This document shows positions 25,104-37,231 of a stretch of 64,000 bases of DNA, one piece after another; the stretch's first letter is position 1, and the number at the start of each line of letters is the position of its first letter. The position numbers were made by a program, and so were the translations under genes. This DNA comes from Cycas panzhihuaensis (taxonomy: Eukaryota > Cycadophyta), in contig CM041465.1 of the NCBI GenBank assembly GCA_023213395.1, forward strand, positions 136,035,741-136,099,740, read 5' to 3'. Under the pieces are notes generated by a model. The model did no database searches. It saw nothing but the letters and a program-made list of their open reading frames with translations, and was not told where the DNA came from.

Positions 25104-25209
25104 TACTCTATTTCATCTGTGAAAACCCTTTGTGGGCACGAAAGAATAAAAGTAAGTCTCTACTCTATCATATTTGTGAAAACCCCTTATGGGCATAGAA
25201 GGATAAGGG
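25104..25209. repeat. Two degenerate copies of a 57-bp repeat
   Basis: TACTCTAT...GTGAAAACCC...GGGCA..GAA.GATAA occurs at 25104-25152 and 25161-25209, between the pol remnant and the 3' LTR of element D. A weaker third resemblance lies near 25,235. Confidence 0.55.
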
Positions 25210-25517
25210 TTGTACTAGTCTTGGAAAATTAGAACTTATAAAAACCTGAAAGGGCATGGGGGATGACCAAACGGTATATGAAGACTTGGTAGATCAAGTT
25301 GCACATTTAAGCTACTTAGTTATCAGGCTACATCAAGAGCCACCTTAGTTGTTTTGATTTATAAAAATGGTTATAGATCTTAGAAATTCTATGAGTTTGT
25401 ATTCCCTCTGAGGGTTTTCCCATAAAAGTGTTAATGTAATAATGAAACTCAAATGACGACCTCATAGAATAGATTTTATCATAATGACCTTTTACCATTA
25501 AGGGTAGGATTGATGAA

Positions 25518-25816
25518 TGTTAATACATCAAGGTCATAAATTAATTATATGAAGGTGACTTTAGGTTAGCTAAGTCACATAACTAAATGTAATTTCATTT
25601 ACATTTAAGTGTAGTTTTGGGATTATGTCATTAGGCAGAAAACTCCTTTAGAAATCCTAATGCACATCCTTTGATATATATAAGACTGAATATGAAAGGG
25701 AGAGTAATAATTCTCACCTCTCATTTTTGCTCTCAATCTTGTTCTCTCTATTTTGCTCTTCTTGTGTGGCATTACTTTAGTGTAGTGGATTATGGCATTA
25801 GATCCTTCACCCAACA
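25518..25816 (+). repeat. 3' LTR of element D
   Basis: 299 bp from TGTTAATACATC to TTCACCCAACA, paired with 21401-21700. Confidence 0.88.
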
Positions 25817-26600
25817 CGATAAAATTTGAAGTGTGAATAGAAAAGTCTAAGATAAGATGCCTTATAATTAGTGATAACTTTGTCATGGTATATACAGTTA
25901 TCCTATAAAGTTTTATTATAGGTGAGTATCATGATACAAATGGTGAGGTTTGGTATATATTATGGTTTGTCTTCCATCTTTTATGGCATAAATTATAGCA
26001 TACATGTATTAAGTACCCTTGTTGTGACTATTTGTGGTATGTATTCCTCTCTTATTATGTTTGGACCAAGTCAAAATCCTTCCATTTATTCCTTTAATAC
26101 ATTGGAGTACACACATCATAGATGAAGATTGTAGTAGTAGGATTATAAGAATTTGAAGCCTGTGGATTATTTAGCTTATAAATAATATGATATATGGAGG
26201 AAATGCATTATGATTAGTCTAGATGTCAAGTTGAAGAGTTTATGATGTATCATGTTAAGTCTCATCCGATTATAGGTTTTATCCTTCATTGATTCACTTT
26301 TCTGAGTCATTATTTAGCATGTGTAGAGGTTTGTTTGCCTAACATTGTGCTTAAGATAAAAATAGGACCTAGTTAAAGATTAATGATGAGGAGTTATCAG
26401 TTAATGAGATATGGATTGCAATCCCATATTCCATTGATGGTTGAAGACCTACAAGATGATTAAAGATTATGGATCAGCATTCCAGTCAAATCTTGTGACA
26501 GATACCAGCAATCTAATGAGTGTATATTCATAATAAAAAGTTGTATTGAAATAAAGAACCTAGTAAGTTTGCAAGATAAAAAACTTGTTGCATAAGTGAT
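25817..26600 (+). other. Copia C interior, unresolved
   Basis: AT-rich, with no recognised domain. The 67-codon frame at 25922-26125 is hydrophobic and unremarkable. By position this should be Copia C sequence between the element D insertion and the RT remnant. Confidence 0.4.
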
Positions 26601-26862
26601 GTCAAGTAATAAGAAGGATTCAGGTATGAAAAGATATTTATACCAATCTCTATGTTTATTAGTCTGATTTGGTCCTTACTTTAGTAGCTTCAGATAGTTG
26701 GCTATCATATCAAATGAATGAGATATCATCATTCCTTAACAAAGACTTAAAGAGGAGATTCATATGGCTCAAGTGGCTTAACCTCTTGGTTTAGTCAAAG
26801 GAACATGAATAAATTATATGGAAAAAGTGTCAGGTGTAGAGAGAGTTGTATGGTTTTCAGTC
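26601..26862 (+). pseudogene. Copia C RT remnant, broken by the Gypsy insertion
   Basis: The frame gives SDLVLTLVASDSW, then FLNKDLKEEIHMAQ and a degraded RELYGF at the end. These are the conserved N-terminal RT blocks of Copia. Homology stops within the SLYGLKQSPR block at about 26,862, exactly where base composition jumps to GC-rich. I therefore place the left end of the Gypsy insertion there. The rest of this RT was not found in the window. Confidence 0.7.
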
Positions 26863-27309
26863 TGTTTCCCGGCTACCAGGAATGGATACGGAGAGGTCGA
26901 CTCAGGTAAGTGCAGGTATGTTTCTCACCTTATTTATGCTTTTTGTGAGGAGTATTTGCTCGCATACTAGATGCCTTCTTGTAGATAGTTTGCACCATCT
27001 ACACCCTTTTAGCCTATGACGACTATAATGGGGGTATACTTCTAGCAAGTGTGGCACCCTGGTGGCCGCGTCGCCTCCCGCAATCTGCCCTACTCCCCTT
27101 AAGGTTTACCTGACTCATGTAAATGATTGATTGTTGTGTTGATTTATCGCCACTCGCCTCATCAGAAGGCCCCAGAGCCCCTTAATTATTTTTTGTGTGG
27201 TTCCTAGTCCTCTGCTCCTAGGCAAGTAGACCCACCCCCTGCCAGCCTCCTAGTACCCTAGTCCACAGCCCCGGATGGCTGTTTGGGCCAGTTTGGTCTT
27301 CTAGTCCCG

Positions 27310-27351
27310 CACCACGATAAATTTCACAGTATCGCGAAGTTTACCGTGGTG
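27310..27351. repeat. 42-bp imperfect palindrome in the LTR promoter region
   Basis: The two 21-bp arms match at 16 positions, and all five mismatches are transitions (A/G or T/C). The ancestral palindrome was therefore probably perfect and eroded by cytosine deamination. It lies about 130 bp upstream of the TATA box. A second palindrome with similar arms is at 39272-39313. Confidence 0.85.
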
Positions 27352-27479
27352 TGGCTATTATAATTTATTTTGTAAAACTGCCATGGTAATTCTCGCATTT
27401 ATTGTAGAATTGCCATGTGTCCTTCGACCCACCTCAGCGCTAACTGAGCCCTAATTGCTCGATTAGGATTGGGGCTGAG

Positions 27480-27487
27480 TATTTAAG
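27480..27487 (+). promoter_or_regulatory. Likely TATA box of the element E LTR
   Basis: TATTTAAG sits in GGGGCTGAG-TATTTAAG-CCCATC, the only good TATA-like box in this GC-rich stretch and suitably placed between U3 palindromes and the pyrimidine-rich R-U5. Confidence 0.6.
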
Positions 27488-29603
27488 CCCATCTCAACTC
27501 ATGTTTAGGATCTTTTGACTCTTTTTGGAAGGAATACAAAGGAAAAATGCCCTGCTCTCTACTCTGTTCTTCTGCTCTACTACATTTCCAGGACCTACAA
27601 CTACTCCTCTACATCCAACTCTCCTTACGCTTCATTGTGACATCCTTACAGCTCATTGCACGCCCCGAAGAGGGCCTCCTTGAGGAGTTTTCAGGGTCTC
27701 TTTGCCCAGGCAATCACTGAGTGGTCCCAGAAGCAGGATTTCCCTTAGCCACCTGAGCAGGGGCTCCATACCTGCTGTATCTCAGCCTTTTCTCAGGTTT
27801 TTCAGCGTCTTCTCAGCAGGCTTTTGCAGAGGCAAATGCTTCCCCACTTTCTCTCGAGGTATTTATTGATTTAAAGTCATTTCTTTACTCAGTTTATGCC
27901 CAGATTTATGTGTGTTTGTTACTAGTTTTCTTCTCCTTGTTTCAAGAGTTTGTTCCTTGCTTTCTCTTTAATTTTTCTCTGTTGCTTGAGCCTCTTCTCC
28001 TACGTTTCACACCTAAGACAGTGGCCAAAGAGGACTCCATAGGGTTTGGGATAGAGCTGGGTGGATTCTGTACCACCTTTGCGCTCCCTAAGAGGCTTCC
28101 GCCCTCCAAACCCTCCTCTTTTGCCCCCGTGCTATCCGTGGAGTGGGCAAAGGATTAAAGGACCGTTTCTAGCTATTGAAACTAGCATTTGCACCTGCTG
28201 GAATGCTGGTTTGTAGGCCCATTTCTCTCATCTGGGTAATGCATAAGCCCTGGAAGCTCTTCCTAGCTCGACCCTTCTCTCAGTGGCCTAGTTTACTCCC
28301 TGTAGTACTCTGGCCCATTGAGGACTTCCTTGGGCTCTTTTACACTTTTCTTGCCCCTGTTCAAATATATCTGACCATACCCTCATTGCCCTGTGGCTTC
28401 TTGAGGGAGGGTAGGGTTTCCCTTTGCGGGAAGTGGGTCACTCCGAGGCTCACCTATTTACATACCTTCCATTTGGGTATTTTTTTACTATAATTCATTA
28501 TTGTAACCTTGTGATTTATGAGTACTAACATATATGTATAGAGATTTAGTTTTGGCATATGCATATATATATGTTTTTGGTGCTCCTTCTTGTGTTGCTA
28601 GCCTCCTTTCTCTGGAAGGGAATCTTTGCACTTACTTGTAGGTGAAAGGAAGACGCAAGGAACTTCTCCTCCCTTCTATCTCCTAGGTAAGTGCATTTAT
28701 TTGTATTCTATCATAGCATTTTATTTTCCGCTATTACTTTCCTTTTCATTTTCGGCACTTTAGTGTTGCTTTCCGGGGAAGGTAAGGAAGCCCCACACTT
28801 CACCCTACCGCGACCCTCCACCGTTGCTTCGTGGAACGATTTGGACATCTTATGGAAGTGTCACTACTTCGACCATGCCTTCATCCTGGGTATGCACCCT
28901 TGCTTCGTTTCACTTTCTCTCTTTTTGAAAAGGTTTGCATAGTAGTAATTAGACAACATAAAAGAAAAAGGGAATCAACTCTTTTTTGTCTACATTTTGT
29001 ATGTTATATCTCACATACCATGCCTATTTTAGGAAAGGGCTCTTAGGAAGTTTTTCCCTTAGCCTTTCCCCTTAGCTTGTAAACTTTGCCTTTGCTCCTT
29101 TGGCTTATCGTATTTGATTTGGTTTACTTGCGCATACCTTGGCACCCTCGCTTCTCTTGGTTGCACCCTCAAGGGGGGGAACTTTGGATCGATTGATCGT
29201 TCCCACTCCCTTCCTCTTCTCTTAGTTTCCTTTGCTTAGCCGAATAACCGAGAAGGTCTTAGTCATAGGCTATTCGCTTATCTTGCTCCCATTTGCTTCC
29301 CTCAGCCTTAGGGAAACCTTCGAGGATCCTCTTCCTCCCCTTCCGGCCACCCAAGGGTGGGAGGACTCTCCTCCAGAATCTATCCAGGCTACCTTTTCAC
29401 CTTCCCTCTTCCTAATCGAAGTGGGGAACCACCCTTAGGTAGTTGGGTATCATCCGTAGGTCCCGAACACGCGCTCCGATGCACGGGGTGCCCTGCGTGG
29501 TATTCGCCTTGCTTGTAGGTTCCTATCTGCACTCCTATATCGTCATCGATTATCTTCGTCATTCCTACTTAGCTAGGTGGTTATCCCGTAGACACACATC
29601 CAC

Positions 29604-29622
29604 TAGCGACCATACTGGGGAC
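29604..29622 (+). other. Primer binding site, TGGCGAC (Tat) type
   Basis: TAGCGACCATACTGGGGAC matches the TGGCGAC...CTGGGGAC consensus seen after Tat/Ogre LTRs, with G-to-A decay in the second base. It lies one base after the inferred LTR end and 166 bp before the gag ATG. Confidence 0.7.
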
Positions 29623-29769
29623 TTGCCAGTAAGGGAGCTAGTCTTCATCCCTTCCTGTTGGTGTTGCTTCCTTCTAGTGGTTCCTTCCAATCGATCTCCT
29701 TCATTGGGCAACCCCCAACGTGCACTCCTTGTGGTCCTTTCTTTCTTCTAAAGTGTTGGTAAGCTTTGT

Positions 29770-32290
29770 ATGCGATGCTTCTCTCATCGCCTACGTGGTT
29801 TACCTCCATTATTAGAAGATCTCGGGTATCGTCCTCTTTCATCGTCGGATTCTGATTCGACCATGGAAGGGTACCCTTCTGATTGGTCCTATCATGCATT
29901 TGCTTCGGGAACTCATGAGTTCCCCTCCTCTATTCCGAGATCCACCCAAGAGGGTCACGATCTTATCTACTACCCAGGTAATCAGCATCACCCCCTTGAC
30001 ATCATTCCTTCTACCCATGCAGTAGAAGACCCATCTTCTCTTGAGGTTCACCCTTCGATTGGTGATTCTTACGAGGAGTGCCCTGAGTGGTCTATGTCAT
30101 TCGAGGTCCCATCTACCTCTTATGGTCACATAGATACCCCTCCCACTGACGTGGTTGAAGCTATTAGTGAGTGCTTTTGAGTGGCTCATCTTCAATTGTG
30201 TCCCAGGTGGTTTGAAGACGTTTTGCGTGGTGGAGCGTCTTCTTCATCCACTCCTTTACCACCTTCTTCATCCGTACCTGCCCCTCCTACTATGAGTAAC
30301 CCTTTCATTCCAACGCATTCGTCCCATTCTGTTCCTACACCAATCTTAGGGACAAATGTTGCGCCTTCTATCCCTCATTATGATCCTAGTTCTTCAGGAC
30401 CCTCTTGTGGTATGTCTTTCCCTCAATTGGGGGTTAGCATACCCTTTCCTAGTCAAGCTAATGTGCCACCCCCTAATGTGGCGCATGCATTCCCTAATAG
30501 GCATATTGGTCCTATTAGCTCTTTAGTTGCTAGTCATGTGGGACCCGCTCCCACATATCCCCAAAATCAACCTAGTGGTTCTTCCCTTTACATACCCCCA
30601 GGTTACATCTCTCAACCTTGGGGATAGGGTAAAGGGAACAACATTCCAGCTTATGGTGTGGATCTGCTACACCCATATGGGGTTGCACCACCCACGGGTG
30701 GCCTGTATGGGCAAAACCCTGTCCCACACCCCTCTTTTCTGCCATCCGGCATAGTGCCATACGCCACGCCTTTGCAAGGGAACCAAGCTCCCTTCCAAGG
30801 TGCCTATCCTCAAGTCCCTTTTTAACAAGGGGCGCTTCCCCAAGGGGGGATGGGTTTACCACCCCCATCCGCACCTTGCTCGTTACCATTTTTTGATCCT
30901 ACGGCCCATGCAAGGGCGCGCCCCTTCATGGATTATAGATCAACGCCATTATCCGTTGAGGCGTTAAGAACCAACTTACTGCCTCACCCTCCCGAAGTTC
31001 CTAAATTTGATGGAATTTCCTCGCAGGACCCAGTAGAGCACGTCCGTAGTTTTTCTATGGGGGTATTGATTACTGGGCCTATGACCACATCTTGATGAAA
31101 CTATTCCCTCAATCTTTACAAGGCGATGCCCTTAAGTGGTTTTATCACCTTCCCACTCATTCCATTTTCTCGTTCCAGTAACTTGTGGACGAGTTCATCA
31201 ATTACTTTGATGTTGCTCGCCCATTTAAAAGTGGAATGAAAACTCTTCTATCGCTCAAACAAAGTCATGATGAGATGAATTGTGACTTTGTGCAATGATT
31301 TCATGACCTTCTTCACTCCACTAAGGCCACGTTGCCTGAGGAGTTGAAGAGGGACCTTTTCGATAATGCACTTCACCCCGAAGTACATGTGGAAGTCCTT
31401 AAAATGGGGGCGACTATATGCAACTCTGTGATTGTAAAATGCTTAGTGCTTGAGGCTATTGAGATCCAAGTCGGACTCAAGATGCCTCTCAAGCCCTCAC
31501 AGCAACATGAGGCACCACCTCCAACTAAAGATACTAAACCACAACAGTCTTCTAGGTCTTCTTCTCATCCAACTGATAAGACCCTAGATCCACTTACATC
31601 CGTTATACGTTCATTCGAACGTACGATGAAGGAACTCAAATTATAAGCTCCTTCATCCCCAACTTCTAATAAACAATTTCAGCAAGCTACCCAAGCTTCC
31701 CTCCCTAGGAATGGTAATGCCCAGTCCTCTCAAGCAAGGACACCTGATTCCTCACTTGAGAAGAAGTGGTGTTCCATTCATGGGGAGTGCTTCTATGATG
31801 ACTCACGTTATAGGGCCCAGCATCCCAAGGATGCCCCTTAACATGACTCCTCCCCTAAACGGGCCTCAAGGCCTAATCTAGACCAACTGATCCATAAGGA
31901 TCCACTCCCTAAACATGGGAAACGTGATCGTAACACTTAACCCAAGAACAACCAAAATTGGGGGAGATCACTGAATTCCCGTCCTTCCCACGATAAAGGG
32001 AAGGGCACCCGAGATTCGTCCTCTTCCTCTCATTCCTCTAACCAATGCACTCCATCACCTTTGCAGTCTCGGAATAAGGGAAAGAAGGTGATTCAAATGC
32101 TTGAGGCTACTCCTTTGTATGCCCTTACTCAGTCTCAAGCAGCCAAAGAAGCAACTGATGCTTCTTCTTCTACTCCTTCCAATCCTCTTCTGGAGAACCC
32201 TCCTCCAGAAGTGTCTCTTTTTTCCCAAGGCCATTCCCGTGCATCTTGGTTGTTACGATTTTTGAAGGGCGCTTACCCAACCTACTATGA
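29770..32290 (+). pseudogene. Decayed gag of element E
   Basis: The frame opens at ATG 29770 (MRCFSHRLRG). It begins with a Ser/Asp-rich part, then a Pro/Ser-rich part (30,240-30,850). The retrotransposon gag domain follows from about 30,960 (EVPKFDGISSQDPVEHV) through DYWAYDHILMKLFP and GDALKWFYHLP to FINYFD. A CSIHGECFYDDSRYRAQHP segment near 31,770 is the Cys/His nucleic-acid binding motif of this lineage. Stops occur at 30178 and about 30625 and 30823. Frameshifts near 31,055 and 32,290 break the frame. Gag would assemble the particle and package the RNA. Confidence 0.85.
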
Positions 32291-35200
32291 AGGGTAAGCC
32301 CTTCTCTATCGTTGACGAGCTCCATACTGTCACTGCGGGAATGTCCTTTATGGATGTTCTAAGGAGCTGCCTCGAGCAACAAGCTCTCCTTTTGAAAGCT
32401 TTAGGATCAAATGACGCACCCATCTACGCTTTGGGTGTCACCCAAAGTCATGAACCTATTATTTCTTTTGATTCTAAGGACCTTCCTCCCACGCGTGAAA
32501 GGGAACATTAGTGGAACTTCCCATTCACCATTACCATTGATACACCTAACTGTATCTTGCAAAGGACTTTTGTCGACAATGGTTCTTTCGTGAATGCCAT
32601 GCCCTTGTGTGTTATGCAAGAGCTTGGTATTTCCACCTTGGAACCTGTTCCATGGCGATGCCAAGGCTACGACAGTAGCGAAAAGACCCAATTGGGATCT
32701 ATCGCGATCCCGCTCACTCTCAAGGACAAGACCATCCTCACTGACATTGTAGTCCTCGACATCGACGTCAACTACAACCTTCTCTTAGGTCGACCATAGC
32801 TTGACTAGATGGGAGCCGTGTATTCGACCCTCTAGGGGCAACTTAAATTTATCCATGATGGACGAATGAGGGTTGTTTCCCACGAACGCCCACCTGCCAA
32901 ACAAACTCGTCCTGTCAATTAGGTAAGTTAAGGCCCTTCTACTCATGCCTCGACTAGCTCCATTAGTATACCTAATCCATCTCACACCGAAGAAGATCCT
33001 GCATCTTCTTCTCCTAGTCTCACGTGCTTCGCTCCTATTGGCGTTGGGAGCTATGGGTACCTCACCTCGTTTAGTGACGACAAGTCTCATGATGAGGACG
33101 AGGATTGTCTTCACCCCGTTTCTTTCCTCTGCACTAGTAGGTTGCGCCCATCCCATTCTAGATCCCCATCTAGAACCTTTCTCATGGGTAGGACTAGCCA
33201 CTCTTCTATGTCACATGTCATCACTCGTATTGACTCATCCGCAATTGGTTCTTCCTCTTCATCACCCCCCACAGGTGATGGCTTCGAGGAACTCTCTTTC
33301 GCTCCTTCCGAGGAGCCCCTTCAAGACTCTCTCCTAGAGTCTCCTGAGGAAGACGGGCAACCCGACGACCATCACAGTCTTGTTGTTCCCACTTCCTCTA
33401 GCACTTCATCTATTCAGAGTAAGGTCATCCATGGGGTGGATTACTTCGAAGATGATGAAGCCTTACTCGAGCACCTAGCGGGCTTCATGCCTAACTTGCC
33501 TTCTGGTCACCATAGGCCTGGTCACCAAAAGATCCTTGTGATTGGGTCCACACTGGTTGACCCAATCCCATCCCCTATTCCATCTCTTCCCGTTGACCTT
33601 GACCCCTTCCATTTTGAGGAGGGGAACACCATGTGTATGGGGGCAACCCAGGACATAGTCTTGGCCCCTAGTAAGGTCATTAAGGTTGGGATGGAATGCT
33701 CTCCTAATGAGGTAAGGGAGTACTCCCTCTTGTTCCAAGAGTTTCGGGACGTCTTTGCATAGGATTATTCTGACATGAAGGGAATTGATCCCTCCATTGT
33801 CACTCATAATCTCACCACCATTCCTGGTGCCTGTCCCATGCGCCAGAAGCTGTGTCCTCTCCACCCTAAGCTCTCGGCCGTCGTTAAGATGGAGGTCGAA
33901 AAGCTATTGGATGTTAGACTTATCACTTCTATTGATTACTCCAAGTGGGTATCCAATATTATTCCCATTACTAAAAATAATAGGACGATCTGAATATGCG
34001 TTGATTTTTGCGGCATTAATAACGCATGTCCCAAAGATAACTTCCTACTCCCCTTTATCGATTAAATCATCGATCGAACCGCTAGATTCAAAGTTATGTC
34101 CTTGATGGATGGCTTCTCTGGCTACAACCAGATCCAGATATCTCCTGAAGACTGCCACAAGATGGCCTTCACCACCCCGTGGGGTACCTTTACCTATAAG
34201 GTAATGCCCTTCGGTCTTAAAAATGCAGGTGTTACTTATCAAAGAGCAATACATTTCATCTTCCATGACCTCATTGATAACACCTTGGAGGTTTTCATGG
34301 ATGACATGATGGGTCTCTCACGTGTTAGGGCCTATCATCCCTCCAACTTGCGCGCTATCTTCACGCGATGCCGCAAGTATCATGTTAGCCTAAACCCGCT
34401 CAAGTGTGTGTTTGCCATCACTTCAGGCAAATTCCTTGGATTTCTTGTGTCAAAGAAAGGAATTCAGATTGACCCTGACAAAGTCAAGGTAATCTTTGAT
34501 ATGCCGCCTCCTAGAACGCAACGACAGATCAAGTCATTTCTAGGTAGGCTCGGTTTCCTTAGGCATTTTTGGTAGACTTCGCCATAAATGCCAAACCCCT
34601 TACCAACCTATTAAAGAAAGAAGCCCTATTTATTTGGTTGATTAAGGCCCAACAAGCCTTCGAAGGACTCAAGGAAGCCCTCGCTTCCGCTCCTACGCTG
34701 GCACCTCCTCGCTTTGATAGGCCCTTCATCTTCTATACCTCGGTAACCGATGAATCTTTGCGTGCAATACTCACACAAGAGGATGATTCAGGGATTGAGA
34801 GAGTGATCTATTTCATCACCATACCCTCATGGCTGCCAAGCTTAATTATGCCTCCACCCAGAAGGAATATCTCTCCTTGGTCCATGCAACCAAGAAGTTC
34901 AGACATTATTTGCTCGAAAACACCACCAAGGTGATTGTCCCATCTGATCCCTTGCATTTCTTACTTACTCGTTCAGACTTGACCGGTAGGACTGGTCGTT
35001 GGGCCATCCTGCTCCAAGAGTTTAACCTTTAAATCATTAACAGGAAGTTGAAGAAGGGAATGATAGTGGTAGAGCAACTAGCTGATGCCCCCATTCCCAA
35101 TGCGTGTGACGTTCCCATTGATGATTCTCTCCCTGATGAGTCTATCCTGACCCTCTAGGGTACCTCTCCTCATCCGCTTACTAATAGCGAGTGGTATGGC

Positions 35201-36461
35201 AACATTGTGCGATATCTCACTCAATAGCAATATCGCCTCGAAAGAACAAAGTCGGTCGCACATCCGCGCCTAACGCTGCACAATACTTTCTCGTAGATGA
35301 AGTGTTGTACAAAAGATCCTTTAATAGGATCCTTCTTTGCTGCATCACTTTGGATGAAGCGGACTAGTTACTCCACGAATGCCATCATGGCATTTGTGGG
35401 GGCCACTTTAGGGGCCAATCCATGGCCCAAAGGATCCTCCACATGGGCTATTATTGGCCATCCCTTTTCAAGGATGCCCATGCATACGCCCTGAGATGTC
35501 GGCGATGCTAAGAGCACACCAACATCTCTCACGTGCCTTCCGAGGCCCTCCATCCTATCATATCTCCATGGCCCTTTGCTCAATGGGGTTTAGACCTCAT
35601 TGGTGCCATGTCACCACCTTCTTCATTGTAGCATAAGTACATCTTGACTGCCATGGAGTATTTCATAAAATAGGCAAAGGCAATCCCTCTGTCTACTACG
35701 CCTAGCAAGACGATAGCCACCTTCGTCTATCAACACATTATTTGCCGTTCTAGGATCCCAGATGTCTTGATCATAGATAATGGGACCCCCTTTTGTAATA
35801 AGGATATGGATGAGCTTTGCGAGAAGTTCAAGATTTCTCATAAGACCTCATCTCCTTATTATCCTCAAACAAACAGACAAGTTGAATCATTCAACAAGAC
35901 CCTTATTAATATTCTAAAGAAAACTGCCATGCAATCTCAAAGAGATTGGCATCTTCAGCTCCCTTCTACCCTGTAGGTGTACCGTACTTCTATCTGTATG
36001 GCTACTGGAATAACACCATTCTCCGTATGACTACTGGAATGACACCATTCTCCTTAGTCTACGGAACCGAGGTGGTACTCCCACTGGAAGTGGAGATCCC
36101 CTCTCTACAAGTCTCCCTTAGAGGTCTTATCGATGAGGAGTCTATCCATCTGGCTCGCCTCTTAGACCTCGAGGCTCTAGATGAGAGACGTTTAGTGGCT
36201 TACCAAGCAAACCTTACTTCAAAAGCTTGATCACAAAGGACTTATGACAAACATCTTTGTACCTGTCCTTTATACCCTAGGGACTATGTCCTCAAGCTAG
36301 AATATCTCCACAATCACTTAACCAAATTTGGGCCCAAATGGATCAATCCCTTTGTTGTTCTCGAGAGTCTCAATAACGACGCTTATAGAATTGCCACCTT
36401 GGAAGGCCTGGAATTTGAGAAGATGATCAATGGAAAGTTCCTCAAGAAATTTTATGCATGA
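32287..36461 (+). pseudogene. Decayed pol of element E: protease, RT, RNase H, integrase
   Basis: The protease has TFVDNGSFVNAMP (about 32,560) and NYNLLLGRP (about 32,775). An acidic/Ser-rich spacer follows to 33,700. RT covers about 33,900-34,575, with FKVMSLMDGFSGYNQIQI and an intact catalytic FMDD near 34,300. RNase H (KLNYASTQKEYLSLV) is reached after frameshifts near 34,572 and 34,820. The integrase zinc domain lies at about 35,370-35,510 (HHGICGGHF ... CRRC). Core acidic residues are visible in WGLDLIG, IIDNGTPF and RQVESFNK. The C-terminus has GTEVVLPLEVEIPSL and a GPY-like FGPKWINPFVV, with no chromodomain. A 29-bp duplication shifts the frame at 36,025. Stop is TGA 36459-36461. Confidence 0.9.
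35996..36053. repeat. 29-bp tandem duplication inside integrase
   Basis: GTATGGCTACTGGAATAACA plus nine bases (35996-36024) is followed by a copy with two differences (36025-36053). Since 29 is not a multiple of three it shifts the integrase frame. Confidence 0.92.
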
Positions 36462-37231
36462 TCCTCTTGGCGATTCCTTCGCCACACTCCAGAATGAGTC
36501 TAAACTACCGCCCTAAGCTTGTTCGCATTCCCCCTAGCCTTAGGTGGAATGGATGGCTTAGGTCCTCATTCTTTTTTGTTCCTTCTGTGGGACCGTTATT
36601 CCCTCTTTCTTGGGAACCTCGCCTCCCTATTTGGGCATTCCCCAATTAGGGCAACTCTTGGGGTGTCGTCACTCCCTCCCATCACTATTTCCTTTGCATA
36701 TCCCGCTATGCTCCCGCGTGGACATGCATGTCACTATGTCTCTTGGCCTCGTGTGTATCCATCACTGCTACTCGTGGTGATCGGTGCGTCCTCACTAGAT
36801 ATATGGTCCTGCATAAAATGAAATATGTATCTAGTTCATAATGAATAACACATCACACCCACATCAAAAACAAGCATAACTCTAGCTATGCGATAGTCAA
36901 AACACCACCTACTACATCATCATGCATCCGTGCATACTCACACTTACATACATATACTCTCATATGTACACACCAAGACCAAAACATCATAAAAATACAT
37001 ATCCATTGTGCATCCATTATAATGTATACCACAAACACCATCTCATGCGTCAAATGGGATACCAATCACCCAATCTATATACACAAAATCAATCCTCATA
37101 ACATATAAATGATAGTACATCATCCATGGTAAGTCGGTGTCCTTACAGGGGGGGTACAATCATATGTCTTTACATGGTAACCCCTTGGAGGCCCGTGCTT
37201 TCCCTCATCATGTCCTAACATACATCATACC
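36462..37231. other. Segment between pol and the antisense gene
   Basis: 36,485-36,520 contains the single-copy relative of the 54-bp minisatellite unit. On the minus strand a possible 3'-untranslated intron of the PMD gene runs from CT/GTAAGG at 37146 to TTTTATGCAG/G at 36809. It has low-complexity GTGTATG-rich DNA inside (36,820-37,130). The plus-strand frames here are not supported. Confidence 0.45.

Larger units (their letters stand above)
21401..25816 (+). mobile_element. Internally deleted Copia element keeping gag only (element D)
   Basis: LTRs lie at 21401-21700 and 25518-25816. By-hand comparison gives about 37 differences in 300 bp, mostly transitions. The primer site just after the 5' LTR is a damaged Met-tRNA site (TTAGTATCAAGCC). 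The interior carries gag and then jumps straight to the end of RNase H, with no protease, integrase or RT. It sits inside Copia C. Flanking 5-mers ATGGA and CGATA do not match, so the target duplication has decayed or was never perfect. Confidence 0.85.
26863..29602 (+). repeat. Putative 5' LTR of element E
   Basis: The left end TGTTTCCCGG is placed where Copia RT homology stops. The right end TCCA is placed just before the primer site. It holds a 42-bp palindrome (27310-27351), a TATTTAAG promoter box (27480-27487) and a long GC/pyrimidine-rich R-U5. The length of about 2.7 kb is within the range of Tat elements. Without a second copy both ends remain inference. Confidence 0.5.

Noticed and set aside
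32407-35583. Minus-strand frames inside the element E pol region (for example 32785-33201, 33475-33864)
   Set aside because: Antisense shadows of protease, RT and integrase; no domain of their own.
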